Shown in pieces: positions 1-8,642 of a DNA stretch of 64,000 bases (its first letter is position 1; the number at the start of each line of letters is the position of its first letter). The notes beneath the pieces are model-generated. The model searched no databases and was not told the DNA's origin. It saw only the letters and a list, made by a program, of their open reading frames with translations. Source of the stretch: Enterococcus devriesei (GTDB taxonomy: Bacteria; Bacillota; Bacilli; Lactobacillales; Enterococcaceae). The position numbers were made by a program, and so were the translations under genes. Where the stretch lies: assembly GCF_001885905.1 (NCBI RefSeq), contig NZ_JXKM01000005.1, positions 174,507 to 238,506 on the forward strand, read 5' to 3'.

Positions 1-227
1 GTATCCACGACATAGCTGGCATTTTTCACACTGCCATTATCCGGGATGATCCACGGTCTGCGTCCCACCTCAAAAATTTCTGGATTGCCTCGGACACAAT
101 TTCCGATATGCGCGCAAATATCTTTATTGTAATAAATATCAATGCCCTCACCATGATATTTGCGATAACCTTGAGCCAATAATTCTTCTTCATTTACAGG
201 CTCTTGATCAAATTTACTTCCGTCCAT
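1..227 (-). CDS. (4Fe-4S) mono-cluster protein, YjdI-like, partial (3' end outside window)
   Basis: Read on the minus strand from ATG at 227 with an upstream AGGAAGTG ribosome binding site, this gives about 75 residues that run off the left edge without a stop. The visible part contains a motif CAHIGNCVRGNPEIF and a following RPWI segment, typical of the divergent 4Fe-4S mono-cluster domain found in E. coli YjdI and relatives. In that family a few cysteines bind one cluster; two are visible here and the rest should lie beyond position 1. Function in the cell is not known. The family assignment is fairly secure, but the role and the total length, including any fused acetyltransferase domain, cannot be judged from this fragment. 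Confidence 0.75.
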   Translation of the reverse strand, partial: MDGSKFDQEPVNEEELLAQGYRKYHGEGIDIYYNKDICAHIGNCVRGNPEIFEVGRRPWIIPDNGSVKNASYVVD

Positions 228-292
228 TTTTTATCACTTCCTTTAAGTAAGATTATAAAGAAAATCAAAAAAAATTTACACTAAATCGTCTT

Positions 293-628
293 TTAAGCTA
301 AGAGTTCGATTAGAGTCTGCATCGCCTGATGCGCATCACCCTGATCCGGAAACGCCAAAGTAAATGTTCGTCCGCCTAAGGTCTCGATTAACAATTCAAA
401 GACACCTGATTGTTGCCGCAAGGAAAAGGGTTTCAAACTTTCTGCCGTAAAATAAACGTTTCGTGGTTCCTTGGTCAGATCATCTTCTTCTAAAACGTGC
501 AACCCGCGGTTAGAGAAAATCAATAATTTTTCGGTTTGATCTTCGTAAATCGCTAACTGATTCAGACCTTCTTCGGGAAAAAGCGCCCGCAGTTGTGCTT
601 GCAATAATAAAAAGCTAGTCTCCTTCAT
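293..628 (-). CDS. hypothetical protein, 111 aa
   Basis: I do not recognise this 111-residue protein. It is soluble, acidic and without signal peptide or membrane segment. The pattern of alternating hydrophobic stretches with a Leu-rich C-terminal helix (ending LIELLA) suggests a small alpha/beta fold. The start at 628 has a good AAGGAGC site five bases upstream. It overlaps the 3' end of the carbonic-anhydrase-like gene by 14 bp, so the two are almost certainly co-transcribed and translationally coupled. No motif permits a functional claim. Confidence 0.7.
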   Translation of the reverse strand: MKETSFLLLQAQLRALFPEEGLNQLAIYEDQTEKLLIFSNRGLHVLEEDDLTKEPRNVYFTAESLKPFSLRQQSGVFELLIETLGGRTFTLAFPDQGDAHQAMQTLIELLA

Positions 629-1127
629 GGGAAGCTCCTTGTGAAGAAAACGCGGGAAATACCTTATTCAAATAAGCTTGCCCTAATTCATAATAATGCT
701 CCGCGTTCTCACGATTTTTTTCGATCTCCGCGGATGTCAATTGGCGAATCACCCGAGCAGGCGAGCCAAAAGCCAGCGAGTTGGCTGGAATAACGGTTCC
801 TTCGGTTACTAATGAGCCCGCTCCAATCAAACTGTTTTCTCCGATCTCCGCGTGATTTAAAATGGTTGAGCCCATTCCTATCAAAGCCCCTGAATGAATC
901 TTACAACCGTGAATGATACAGCCATGCCCGACCGTCACATAGTCACCGATCTGAGTTGGCGCGTCATGATCCACATGCACGATCGACCCATCTTGGATAT
1001 TACTTTTTTTACCGATTGAAATTTTGTTGCTGTCTCCTCTTAAAACACTTTGAAACCAAATCGTCGAGCCAGCCTCAATGGTTACGTCTCCAAATACATC
1101 TGCGCTATTTGCAATAAATTCTGTCAT
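615..1127 (-). CDS. gamma-carbonic-anhydrase-like hexapeptide-repeat protein
   Basis: The protein is a left-handed beta-helix made of repeated hexapeptides (for example TIEAGS, SVLRGD, IGKKSN, IGDYVT) and is about 170 residues long, the usual size for this family. His residues in IVHVDHD and VGHGCIIHGC sit where gamma-class carbonic anhydrases bind their metal. Relatives include YrdA/PaaY, whose physiological roles are mostly unproven, so enzyme activity is an inference. I start at the ATG at 1127, which has AGGTGAGG close upstream, rather than at an in-frame GTG at 1136 lying inside that ribosome binding site. A TGCTATACT extended -10 is visible at about 1146-1154. Confidence 0.85.
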   Translation of the reverse strand: MTEFIANSADVFGDVTIEAGSTIWFQSVLRGDSNKISIGKKSNIQDGSIVHVDHDAPTQIGDYVTVGHGCIIHGCKIHSGALIGMGSTILNHAEIGENSLIGAGSLVTEGTVIPANSLAFGSPARVIRQLTSAEIEKNRENAEHYYELGQAYLNKVFPAFSSQGASHEGD

Positions 1128-1170
1128 CGTCCTCACCTCAATTTCAGTATAGCATGAGGCTATCCTTTCT

Positions 1171-1211
1171 TTTGTAAAACAAAGAGCCTTAAAAATAATT
1201 TTAAGACTCTT
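1171..1211 (-). terminator. probable intrinsic terminator of pepS
   Basis: An inverted repeat (AAGAGCCTTAAAA against TTTTAAGACTCTT, one mismatch) lies directly behind the pepS stop codon on the minus strand. It is followed by TTTGTTTT. The U-tract is imperfect. Confidence 0.65.
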
Positions 1212-1236
1212 GCTTCCTGTTTATTCATAAAAGACG

Positions 1237-2466
1237 CTAAGCCCAATCACCATTTCTAAAAATTGCGGTGCGGCTGCCGTCTTGACGAATCCCGTCAATA
1301 TTCATTTGATCAGAACCAATCATGAAATCCACATGATTTTTGCTCCGATTCAAGCCATGTTCGATCAGTTCTTCTTCATTCATATCGACTCCGCCTGCTA
1401 AGTTAAAGGCATAGGCATTGCCGATAGCTAAATGATTCGAGGCATTTTCATCGTATAGTGTACTGAAGAAGGTAATTCCTGATTGAGAGATTGGTGAAGG
1501 GTCCGGCACTAACGCCACCTCGCCTAAATGCTTGGAACCTTCATCCATTTCGACTAATGCTTTCAAGACTGCTTCACCTTGCTCCGCCTGGACATCGACA
1601 ATCGTACCGTCTTTGAAAGTCAATTTAATGCCGGTGATTACTTGTCCACCGTAAGCTAAGGGCTTCGTTGAATACACGACTCCGTCTGCGCCCCGGCAAT
1701 CAGGAGCGGTAAAAATTTCTTCTGTCGGCATATTGGCCATAAATTCAAAGCCTTTTTCATTAATACTGCGAGCACTGTCCCACACATGATTTACGGGCAG
1801 GCCAATCGTTAAATCAGTTCCAGGCGCTTGATAATGCAACGCTTTAAATTGTTCACGGTTCATCATGGCTGCTTTTTCCTGCAGTCTTTTTTCATGTGCT
1901 GACCACGCTTGAATCGGATCAGTTTCATAAACTTTAGTTGCCTTAAAGATCGCGTCCCACAAAGCTGTTACTTGTTCTGACTCAGGCAGTTCCGGGAAAA
2001 CTTTAGCCGCCCACGGTGCTTCCGCCGCAGCTACTACCGTCCAACTGATTTTATTCGCCGCTGCAACTTGTCGCAGACCAAATAATAATTTGCGATCATA
2101 TTGTTGATAGGCATCAATTCGTTTCGTATCCACGCCAGCGAACAAGCCGGGATCTTGTGAAACGACACTGATTCGGCTGATCCGCCGAGCAACTAAGTCA
2201 TCCATCTCCGCTTGCTTGTACGCTGGAACTTCCCGCAATTCGTCAAGTTCCATATTCAGTACCTGTTCTCGTAAAATTGTGTCATCTGCCCACCGCAAAA
2301 TGACTTGACTCGCTCCGGCTTCATAGGCTTTTTTTACTATTAAACGAGCCAACGGTGCCTGATTGACGGAAATGTCTAACTGAACTAAATCTTTCGCCTG
2401 AACGTTGACTCCTGTCTTCACAATCAAATTCGCATATGCGTCTAAATGTTCCATTAGAGCTTTCAT
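1237..2466 (-). CDS. pepS: aminopeptidase PepS, M29 family
   Basis: A 409-residue cytosolic metallo-aminopeptidase of family M29 (thermophilic aminopeptidase T/AmpS/PepS). In lactic acid bacteria PepS removes N-terminal residues from peptides during nitrogen nutrition. The sequence shows the N-terminal MEHLDAYANLIVKTGVNV start of the family, conserved Glu/His/Tyr residues in the C-terminal half (HLAIGNAY, HVDFMIGS), and family-typical length. The reading frame continues upstream, but I choose the ATG at 2466 because AGAGGTGG lies just upstream. The extension would run into the previous gene. It starts 10 bp behind the stop of the YjeM-type permease, so peptide processing and amino-acid exchange appear to share an operon. 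Confidence 0.92.
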   Translation of the reverse strand: MKALMEHLDAYANLIVKTGVNVQAKDLVQLDISVNQAPLARLIVKKAYEAGASQVILRWADDTILREQVLNMELDELREVPAYKQAEMDDLVARRISRISVVSQDPGLFAGVDTKRIDAYQQYDRKLLFGLRQVAAANKISWTVVAAAEAPWAAKVFPELPESEQVTALWDAIFKATKVYETDPIQAWSAHEKRLQEKAAMMNREQFKALHYQAPGTDLTIGLPVNHVWDSARSINEKGFEFMANMPTEEIFTAPDCRGADGVVYSTKPLAYGGQVITGIKLTFKDGTIVDVQAEQGEAVLKALVEMDEGSKHLGEVALVPDPSPISQSGITFFSTLYDENASNHLAIGNAYAFNLAGGVDMNEEELIEHGLNRSKNHVDFMIGSDQMNIDGIRQDGSRTAIFRNGDWA

Positions 2467-2476
2467 TTTTCCACCT

Positions 2477-3985
2477 CTATAGTGTTCCTGAAGATAAAAT
2501 ATATTTTTTCTCGTACCGGCTATACATAACCACCGCAACCACTCCAAAAACGACTGGACCTAAAATCGAATAAATTGTTCCCGCAAGGTCGCCTTGCATT
2601 GCTGGTTGAACGATCGTAAAGACATTGGCAAAGCCAACCACAAAAGTTACAACAGTTACTGCAATATTGGCCGTTGTCTGAGTCTTATATATCTCAAACG
2701 GTTTTTCGATTTCCTTTTTCTTTTTAAATCCAACAAAAGCGATCGCCAAGAACATATAAGGAATCGTCATCGAAACATTCGTCATCGAAACTAGGACTTG
2801 GAAGAAATATTTCGCACCGCTGCCGCCAAAAGAAACTAGAGCCACAATCGCAATCACGATCGCCGCTTGGACTTTCATTGCGTTGACAGGCAAACCATTT
2901 TTAGTTTTAGTCAAATATTCCGGCCAAACTTCTTTCGGTGTCCCTTCAATCAACTGCTTCAAAGGCGAGAAGATCAAGGTGAAAAATGCGCCTGTCAACG
3001 CTAAGAACATCGACAAGCCCATGTAGCGCGACACCCAAACACCCATCGTGACAGAGGCCGCTTCTGTTAAATGCAGCGCATGGCCTAGTTGATAACCCAT
3101 ATTATTCATGGCGATATAAGCAACATTTCCTAAAGTTACTTCTGCATCAGAAAACTGTGTAAAGGCAAAGGTCCAATTCGTGAAGGCTCCCATCATAAAA
3201 ATGCCCACTGCATATCCCACCGCGATAACGATTGCCGAGATCGCCACTCCTCGAGGGAAAGTCTTTTCGGCATTCTCTGTTTCATCCACTAAGCCGCCAA
3301 CAACTTCCAAACCGCCATAGGCGAAGATCGCAAAAACTAGGAACCCAAAGACTTGAATCATCGTCGAATAGTCTGCATTCGGTGACTGGAAAAATGCCCC
3401 TGGACTCAGTGGCTGTGCCATATGTCCATTCAGTAAAAGAATCGCCAGACCACCGATAAATAATACAACATTAATCAATGCAACGGCCGTTCCACCGATT
3501 GACGTCACTTTTTTGATGCTGTCTAATCCTCTTGAAGAAACAAAAGTAATCAAAATAATCCAGAAAATAGCTAAGACTCCTAATGTTTGTACGCCGGATA
3601 ATCCAAACGGTGTCCACTGTTGTGTTTTGTCTACGCCAAAAATCGCATTCGACAATGGAATCCAGATCCCCGAGCCTACGTTAACCATCCAAATAATATA
3701 TGATGCATACCACATGAAAGTACCAATAAAAGCAAATTTAGGATTAAAGGATTCCGCCATCCAAGAATAAATGCCGCCTTTTCGATCTTTAAAGGCTGCT
3801 CCATATTCGGACAACATAAAAGCAAAAGGTAAAAAGAACGTAACTGCTGCTAAAACGTACCACAAGATCGAAGCGTAACCCATCAAATAAAATGCGCGAG
3901 TGATGTTGGTGAAACCAAATACCGATGTGAAGATCATAAGAATCAGTGAGATTAACGTTAATTTCTGTTTTTTCGGTTTCGACAT
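2477..3985 (-). CDS. yjeM: APC-superfamily amino-acid permease, YjeM-like
   Basis: About 502 residues with some twelve hydrophobic segments. The N-terminal LILMIFTSVFGFTN region corresponds to the substrate-binding TM1 of the APC fold. The overall sequence resembles the glutamate/GABA antiporter family, specifically YjeM. Substrate is unproven for YjeM; an amino acid or amine is likely. The start is placed at the ATG at 3985 (MSKPKKQK) with GGAGG upstream; an in-frame TTG further up lies inside the ribosome binding site. First gene of an operon with pepS. A cre-like site lies about 210 bp upstream, suggesting carbon catabolite control. Confidence 0.85.
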   Translation of the reverse strand: MSKPKKQKLTLISLILMIFTSVFGFTNITRAFYLMGYASILWYVLAAVTFFLPFAFMLSEYGAAFKDRKGGIYSWMAESFNPKFAFIGTFMWYASYIIWMVNVGSGIWIPLSNAIFGVDKTQQWTPFGLSGVQTLGVLAIFWIILITFVSSRGLDSIKKVTSIGGTAVALINVVLFIGGLAILLLNGHMAQPLSPGAFFQSPNADYSTMIQVFGFLVFAIFAYGGLEVVGGLVDETENAEKTFPRGVAISAIVIAVGYAVGIFMMGAFTNWTFAFTQFSDAEVTLGNVAYIAMNNMGYQLGHALHLTEAASVTMGVWVSRYMGLSMFLALTGAFFTLIFSPLKQLIEGTPKEVWPEYLTKTKNGLPVNAMKVQAAIVIAIVALVSFGGSGAKYFFQVLVSMTNVSMTIPYMFLAIAFVGFKKKKEIEKPFEIYKTQTTANIAVTVVTFVVGFANVFTIVQPAMQGDLAGTIYSILGPVVFGVVAVVMYSRYEKKYILSSGTL

Positions 3986-4194
3986 GAATGTTTCCTCCAA
4001 TTTTTATTTTTCAGCGAGCCAAGCATATCCTTTCTTAAGATTTAAAGAACTCTTCTCTTCAAATTAAGTTACACGTATTTAAAGAAATGATTTGTTCTTT
4101 CGAAAAAAAATCGCTTTATTACTAAAATTGTAAGTATTCGCTACCGCTAAAACAACAGGATTCCCGAATAACTTAGTAAAGCATAACCCAACAA

Positions 4195-4208
4195 AGAAAA
4201 CGCTTTCT
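4195..4208 (-). promoter_or_regulatory. candidate cre site upstream of the yjeM-like operon
   Basis: The sequence AGAAAACGCTTTCT (minus strand AGAAAGCGTTTTCT) matches the catabolite-responsive element TGNAANCGNTNNCA except at its two end positions and is nearly palindromic. It lies in the 470-bp AT-rich region 3986-4456, which otherwise shows no gene. Binding by CcpA is inferred. Confidence 0.5.
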
Positions 4209-4400
4209 TTTTTATAATAAATAACCCCCGTTTTCTTATCAGGTCATTTCTTTTTATTTTTAACTTGATAAAATTCATTTATTTATAAGCTTTTATATCA
4301 TGACGCAAGTTTTTTTATTTTCACTTGTCTTGCGATCCAAAATTAGAAAAAAAACACCCCTTCTCATGAATAAATCATTTCATGTGAAGAATTACTCAAA

Positions 4401-4439
4401 TTAAAATAAAAAGAGACATGGATTTTCATCCATGTCTCT
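4401..4439 (-). terminator. intrinsic terminator of the ABC exporter operon
   Basis: Perfect 12-bp stem AGAGACATGGAT / ATCCATGTCTCT with a GAAA-type loop, then TTTTTATTTTAA on the minus strand. It lies 18 bp downstream of the stop at 4457. Confidence 0.92.
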
Positions 4440-4456
4440 AACCTTCTTACTTAGCC

Positions 4457-6217
4457 TTACTCAGCTTCTTCCATAAACTGACTATTATAAAGTTGTTCGT
4501 AGAATCCGCCTTGTTCCAACAGTTCATGATGCGTTCCATGTTCAATGATATTTCCATCTTTCATGACTAGAATATGGTCCGCATCGCGAATCGTTGATAA
4601 GCGATGCGCAATCACGAAACTCGTTCGTCCTTCCATCACTCGATCCATTGCTTTTTGGATCAATCCTTCCAATCGTGTATCGACAGAACTAGTGGCTTCA
4701 TCTAAAATCAAAATTTTCGGATCCGAAATGATCGCACGAGCAATCGTCAATAATTGTTTTTGTCCTAACGAAACATTGTTACCTTCTGAATTGATCTCCA
4801 TCTCATAACCACCGGGCATCGTCCGGATAAAGTGATCGACGTTAGCAGTCTTAGCGGCATCTACGACTTCATAATCCGTGGCTTCCAATCGGCCAAAGCG
4901 AATGTTATCACCGATCGAACCTTCATACAGCCACGCATCTTGCAACACCATACCAAACAACGAACGGACATCGGACCGGTTCATTTCTTGCGTATTCACA
5001 CCATCAATTAAAATTTTACCACTGTCGATGTCGTAAAAACGCATCAATAAATTAATCAAGGTGGTTTTCCCGGCCCCTGTCGGTCCAACGATTGCGACCG
5101 TTTCTCCCGCCTTAACTTCAAAACTCAAATCCTCGATCAATGGCTTCTTAGGATCATAGCTGAACTGCACATGGTCAAAGACGACGTTTCCTTGGAGTGG
5201 TTCTGGTAACGCTAAATCGGTCTCGTTCAACGTTTCTTCCGGTTCATCTAAGATTTCAAAGACTCGTTTTGCTGAGGCCGAAGCACTTTGAATCATGGAT
5301 GACAGCTGGGTAATTTCTCCCATTGGTTGACTGACTTGCCAAATATATTGAATGAAGGCTTGCAACTGACCGACTAAGATCACACCGTGAATGACATTCC
5401 AGCTACCTAAGATCGCCATTGCAATGTACGTTCCATAAGCTGTTAATTGAACGAGTGGCTGCATCAAACTTGAGACAAAAGCCGCTCGAAAGCCGAAATG
5501 TCGTAATTGATGATTGACCTTACTAAAACCAGCTAAAGTTTCTTGCTCACGCCCATACAGCTTCAAGACACTGAAACCAGTCATGTTTTCTTGTACGTAA
5601 CCATTTAACTCTCCTAAAGAATTCTGCATTCCTTGGAAATCTTTTTGAGAGACTTGGACGATCTTTCTAGAAATCACGATTGACAAAGGAATCATGATCA
5701 TTGATAGCAGAGCCATCATCGGATTGATGTAAAACATCATGGCAACTGCCAGCAAGATCCCTAAAACCGCATTGATAGATTTAATGATCGCTTGTTGCAT
5801 CGCATTGCTGACCGCATCTACGTCATTGGTTACCCGTGACAAAATATTTCCTTGTTGATTGCGATCAAAATACGAGACCGGTAAACGATTGATCTTGGCC
5901 TCGATATCCTCACGCAAATCTCGCATTGCGGATTGGACAACATTGGCCATTAGCCAGCCCGTCGCTAACTGGGTGCCACAATAAGCGATCCCGACAATCA
6001 CAATCACGGCTAACCATTTAAATACATAATCAAAATTGACTGCTTCGCCTTGAGTAATATTTTTGCTGACCTCAGTTGTCGGCAAGCCAGTCAGATAGGG
6101 CATCCATGTGCCTAATACCAAGGTCGCCACCGCTAATACAAGAACGAGGATAAATGTTTTTTTATAAGGATTGATATAGCGCATCAATCGTTTTAAAGAA
6201 GAAGTGTATTTTTTCAT
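4457..6217 (-). CDS. ABC exporter half-transporter, catalytically intact subunit
   Basis: A 586-residue type IV ABC exporter half: an N-terminal membrane domain of six segments (residues about 20-320), then a nucleotide-binding domain. Seen directly: Walker A GPTGAGKTTL, Walker B LILDEATSSVD with the catalytic Glu, and H-loop VIAHRLST. The signature is non-canonical (NVSLGQKQ instead of LSGGQ). That combination is the rule for one partner of heterodimeric exporters such as EfrAB, LmrCD, BmrCD and TM287/288. It overlaps the upstream partner by an ATGA. By family it would export drugs or lipophilic compounds; the substrate cannot be read from sequence. An EfrB-type name is plausible but not asserted. 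Confidence 0.9.
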   Translation of the reverse strand: MKKYTSSLKRLMRYINPYKKTFILVLVLAVATLVLGTWMPYLTGLPTTEVSKNITQGEAVNFDYVFKWLAVIVIVGIAYCGTQLATGWLMANVVQSAMRDLREDIEAKINRLPVSYFDRNQQGNILSRVTNDVDAVSNAMQQAIIKSINAVLGILLAVAMMFYINPMMALLSMIMIPLSIVISRKIVQVSQKDFQGMQNSLGELNGYVQENMTGFSVLKLYGREQETLAGFSKVNHQLRHFGFRAAFVSSLMQPLVQLTAYGTYIAMAILGSWNVIHGVILVGQLQAFIQYIWQVSQPMGEITQLSSMIQSASASAKRVFEILDEPEETLNETDLALPEPLQGNVVFDHVQFSYDPKKPLIEDLSFEVKAGETVAIVGPTGAGKTTLINLLMRFYDIDSGKILIDGVNTQEMNRSDVRSLFGMVLQDAWLYEGSIGDNIRFGRLEATDYEVVDAAKTANVDHFIRTMPGGYEMEINSEGNNVSLGQKQLLTIARAIISDPKILILDEATSSVDTRLEGLIQKAMDRVMEGRTSFVIAHRLSTIRDADHILVMKDGNIIEHGTHHELLEQGGFYEQLYNSQFMEEAE

Positions 6218-7944
6218 GCTAATTCCTCCTTCGATAATTGTGATGCGGCAATGTCATAATAAATCGGACAGTTTTCAAGTAGCTGACGATGGGTCCCAAT
6301 ACCAACGACGTCTCCTTCGTTCAAAACTACGATTTTGTCAGCGTGCATAATCGTACCCACCCGCTGAGCGACAATCAGAACCGCCGCTTGCGTCGTTTCT
6401 TTTTTCAAGCGTGCTCGTAATCTAGCATCTGTTTGATAATCTAATGCAGAGAAACTGTCATCAAAAATATAAATCTCTGGTCGGCGAATCACTGCGCGAG
6501 CAATCGCCAGACGCTGCTTCTGACCACCGGAAAAATTTCCACCGCCTTCTGCCAACTCTTCTTGATAGCCATTCGGTTTTTGTGAAATAAATTCGGCCGC
6601 TTGCGCAATCTCCGCCGCTTCTTCCATTTCCGCTTGGGTGGCATCTTTTTTCCCATAACGAAGATTTTCTTCGATCGTTCCGGTGAATAATTGGGCCTTT
6701 TGCGGAATATAGCCGATTTTTTCACGTAAATCTTTTAGCCGATAGGCCCGCACATCTTGACCGTCGACTAAGACCTGTCCTTCCGTTACATCGTAAAACC
6801 GTGGGATCAACTGGATCAATGTTGATTTACCTGAACCGGTACTACCGATAAAGGCGACTGTTTCTCCCGGATTGGCGGTAAAACTGACATTACGAATTAC
6901 CGGACTTTCCGCATGCCCAGGATAAGCAAAAGTTACATCTCTGAATTCCAATGTACTTTTCTCTTTTGGTTCCACAATTGCTGCTGGATTGTCTTTAATC
7001 AGCGGGTCCATATCAAAAATTTCTTGGATTCGTTGCGCAGACACATTAGCCCGTGGATACATCATAAAGACCGTTGCGAAAAGCATAAAGGAGAACAACG
7101 CATGGAAAATATATTCGATGAAGGCGATCAACGTACCAACTTCTAAACTTCCTTGATCGATCTGAATTGTCCCATTCCAAATAATCAATACCATCACAAT
7201 ATTAAATAGAAAGAAAAAGCCCGGCTGTGCGACCGCCATTAAGTGAAACAGGCTTTTCGAACTATTGGTGTATGCATCATTGACTAAACGGAAACGCATT
7301 TCCTCAAATTTTTCATTCACAAAGGCCCGAATCACCCGTAACCCTGAAAGATTTTCCCGCAAAATACCGTTGATATTATCCAAATTATTCTGTTGCTTGG
7401 TTGATAATGGCTCTGAATATTTCGCAATCAACAAAACGGCTAACAATAAGATTGGCAGTGCCAACAGCACATAAATTCCTAAGCCGGGACTGGTTCGCAT
7501 AATCAAATACAAACTCATCCCAAACATCATTGGCGTCATAAACCCGGTCGTTAAAATATTTTGCATAAACAACATGATTTGATAGGCATCGTTTGTCGCT
7601 CGTGTAATCAAGGAAGGTACCCCGATTTGTTCATATTCTGAATGAGAAAAATTCTGGACTTTCTCAAACAAATCATCTCGAATCGCCGCTACCATGCGAG
7701 AGGTGATCTGAGAGCTGAAATAACGCAAAGAAATACTCATAATGATTCCAACGACTGTAATTGCAATCATTACCATTCCCATCCTCTGAACATAGCTGAA
7801 ATCGTTATTCCCAATCCCCTTATCGATCATCATGGCCAAAATTGTCGGCAGCCCCAATTCGATTAAAATAAATCCAAATACACTGATGAAATCAAAAAAT
7901 AATAACTTTTTGTAGCGCCAAGTATACCGCAACATCAACTTCAT
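6214..7944 (-). CDS. ABC exporter half-transporter, degenerate-site subunit
   Basis: A 576-residue partner of the following ABC gene. A six-segment membrane domain is followed by an ATPase domain with Walker A GSTGSGKSTL and a canonical signature FSGGQKQRL. The residue after Walker B is Asp (IFDDSFSALD) and the H-loop His is replaced by Gln (VAQRVGTI). So this subunit lacks the catalytic Glu and switch His, while its partner has them; only one of the two composite ATP sites should hydrolyse fast. The start at 7944 is preceded by AGAGGCGAG; the frame remains open upstream but without a matching site. The ATGA overlap with the downstream gene indicates coupled translation in 1:1 ratio. Confidence 0.9.
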   Translation of the reverse strand: MKLMLRYTWRYKKLLFFDFISVFGFILIELGLPTILAMMIDKGIGNNDFSYVQRMGMVMIAITVVGIIMSISLRYFSSQITSRMVAAIRDDLFEKVQNFSHSEYEQIGVPSLITRATNDAYQIMLFMQNILTTGFMTPMMFGMSLYLIMRTSPGLGIYVLLALPILLLAVLLIAKYSEPLSTKQQNNLDNINGILRENLSGLRVIRAFVNEKFEEMRFRLVNDAYTNSSKSLFHLMAVAQPGFFFLFNIVMVLIIWNGTIQIDQGSLEVGTLIAFIEYIFHALFSFMLFATVFMMYPRANVSAQRIQEIFDMDPLIKDNPAAIVEPKEKSTLEFRDVTFAYPGHAESPVIRNVSFTANPGETVAFIGSTGSGKSTLIQLIPRFYDVTEGQVLVDGQDVRAYRLKDLREKIGYIPQKAQLFTGTIEENLRYGKKDATQAEMEEAAEIAQAAEFISQKPNGYQEELAEGGGNFSGGQKQRLAIARAVIRRPEIYIFDDSFSALDYQTDARLRARLKKETTQAAVLIVAQRVGTIMHADKIVVLNEGDVVGIGTHRQLLENCPIYYDIAASQLSKEELA

Positions 7945-8428
7945 TTTTTCTCGCCTCTTTCTATACCGTAATGTCTCCAATATAGCATAAATAAAAAACT
8001 TTCGCCTAAGAGGAAATTGTTTTTTTATACTCAACTTTTTTTACTTTCTGAAATTTTCTTAGGAAACCTCATTTCACTTCCTAGTTTCTATACTTCTGAT
8101 TTATTCTGTGATAAACTACAAGTAATTGTTGTAAGAACAACCCAAAGTACGGTGAAATTGTTTTTTCAAGCAAGAAGCAAAGACGAGGCTTCTTCTCAGC
8201 GCTTTCGCACAAGCTAAGACGTTGAGCATTAGGAAAGGCTTTCTGAACTCCATCCGCTTTTAAACAATCCGATCAAAATTTTGTTCAGTCGTAACTTAGA
8301 CTTACCAAAATTTTCGCTTATTGTGAAAAAAGCTTGTTCGTAAAGCTAGACGTAAAAAAACAGGTGGCACCCGCCCCTCATTTTGTCGTGGAAAAAATTG
8401 CTATTAAGCAAATAAAGGAGATAGATTC
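7945..8428. other. intergenic region between ABC operon and rpoY
   Basis: No coding gene is seen in these 484 bp. An extended -10 (TGCTATATT on the minus strand, near 7975-7983) may serve the ABC operon. A hairpin AAGAAGC/GCTTCTT lies around 8171-8193. A stretch near 8200-8255 (TTTCGCACAAG, CTAAGACG, CATTAG, GAACTCCATCC) weakly resembles the intergenic repeat family at 21 kb. A T-box-like string AGGTGGCACCCGC occurs at 8362-8374. The rpoY promoter was not identified with confidence. Confidence 0.4.
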
Positions 8429-8641
8429 ATGATTTACAAAGTTTATTATCAAGAAACCAAAGAGCGCAATCCAAAACGTGAACAAACTCAATCAATTTAT
8501 GTCGAAGCTGACAACGAAGAAATGGTTCACAACTTATTACGTGATAACACCCCATATAACGTGGAATATATCCAACTTTTAGAAGGCAATCATTTAGAAT
8601 ACGAAAAAGAAAATGCCGACTTCAAGTTAGCGGAGTTCTAA
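8429..8641 (+). CDS. rpoY: RNA polymerase epsilon subunit RpoY
   Basis: A 70-residue protein beginning [18 protein letters not shown], clearly the small epsilon (formerly DUF1447) subunit of Firmicute RNA polymerase, which binds the core enzyme near the secondary channel side of the beta' jaw. Size and sequence match the family. It has an AAAGGAG site upstream and ends one base before the rnjA start, the standard arrangement in Bacilli, so the rnjA ribosome binding site (GCGGAG) lies inside rpoY. Confidence 0.95.
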   Translation: MIYKVYYQETKERNPKREQTQSIYVEADNEEMVHNLLRDNTPYNVEYIQLLEGNHLEYEKENADFKLAEF

Positions 8642-8642
8642 T

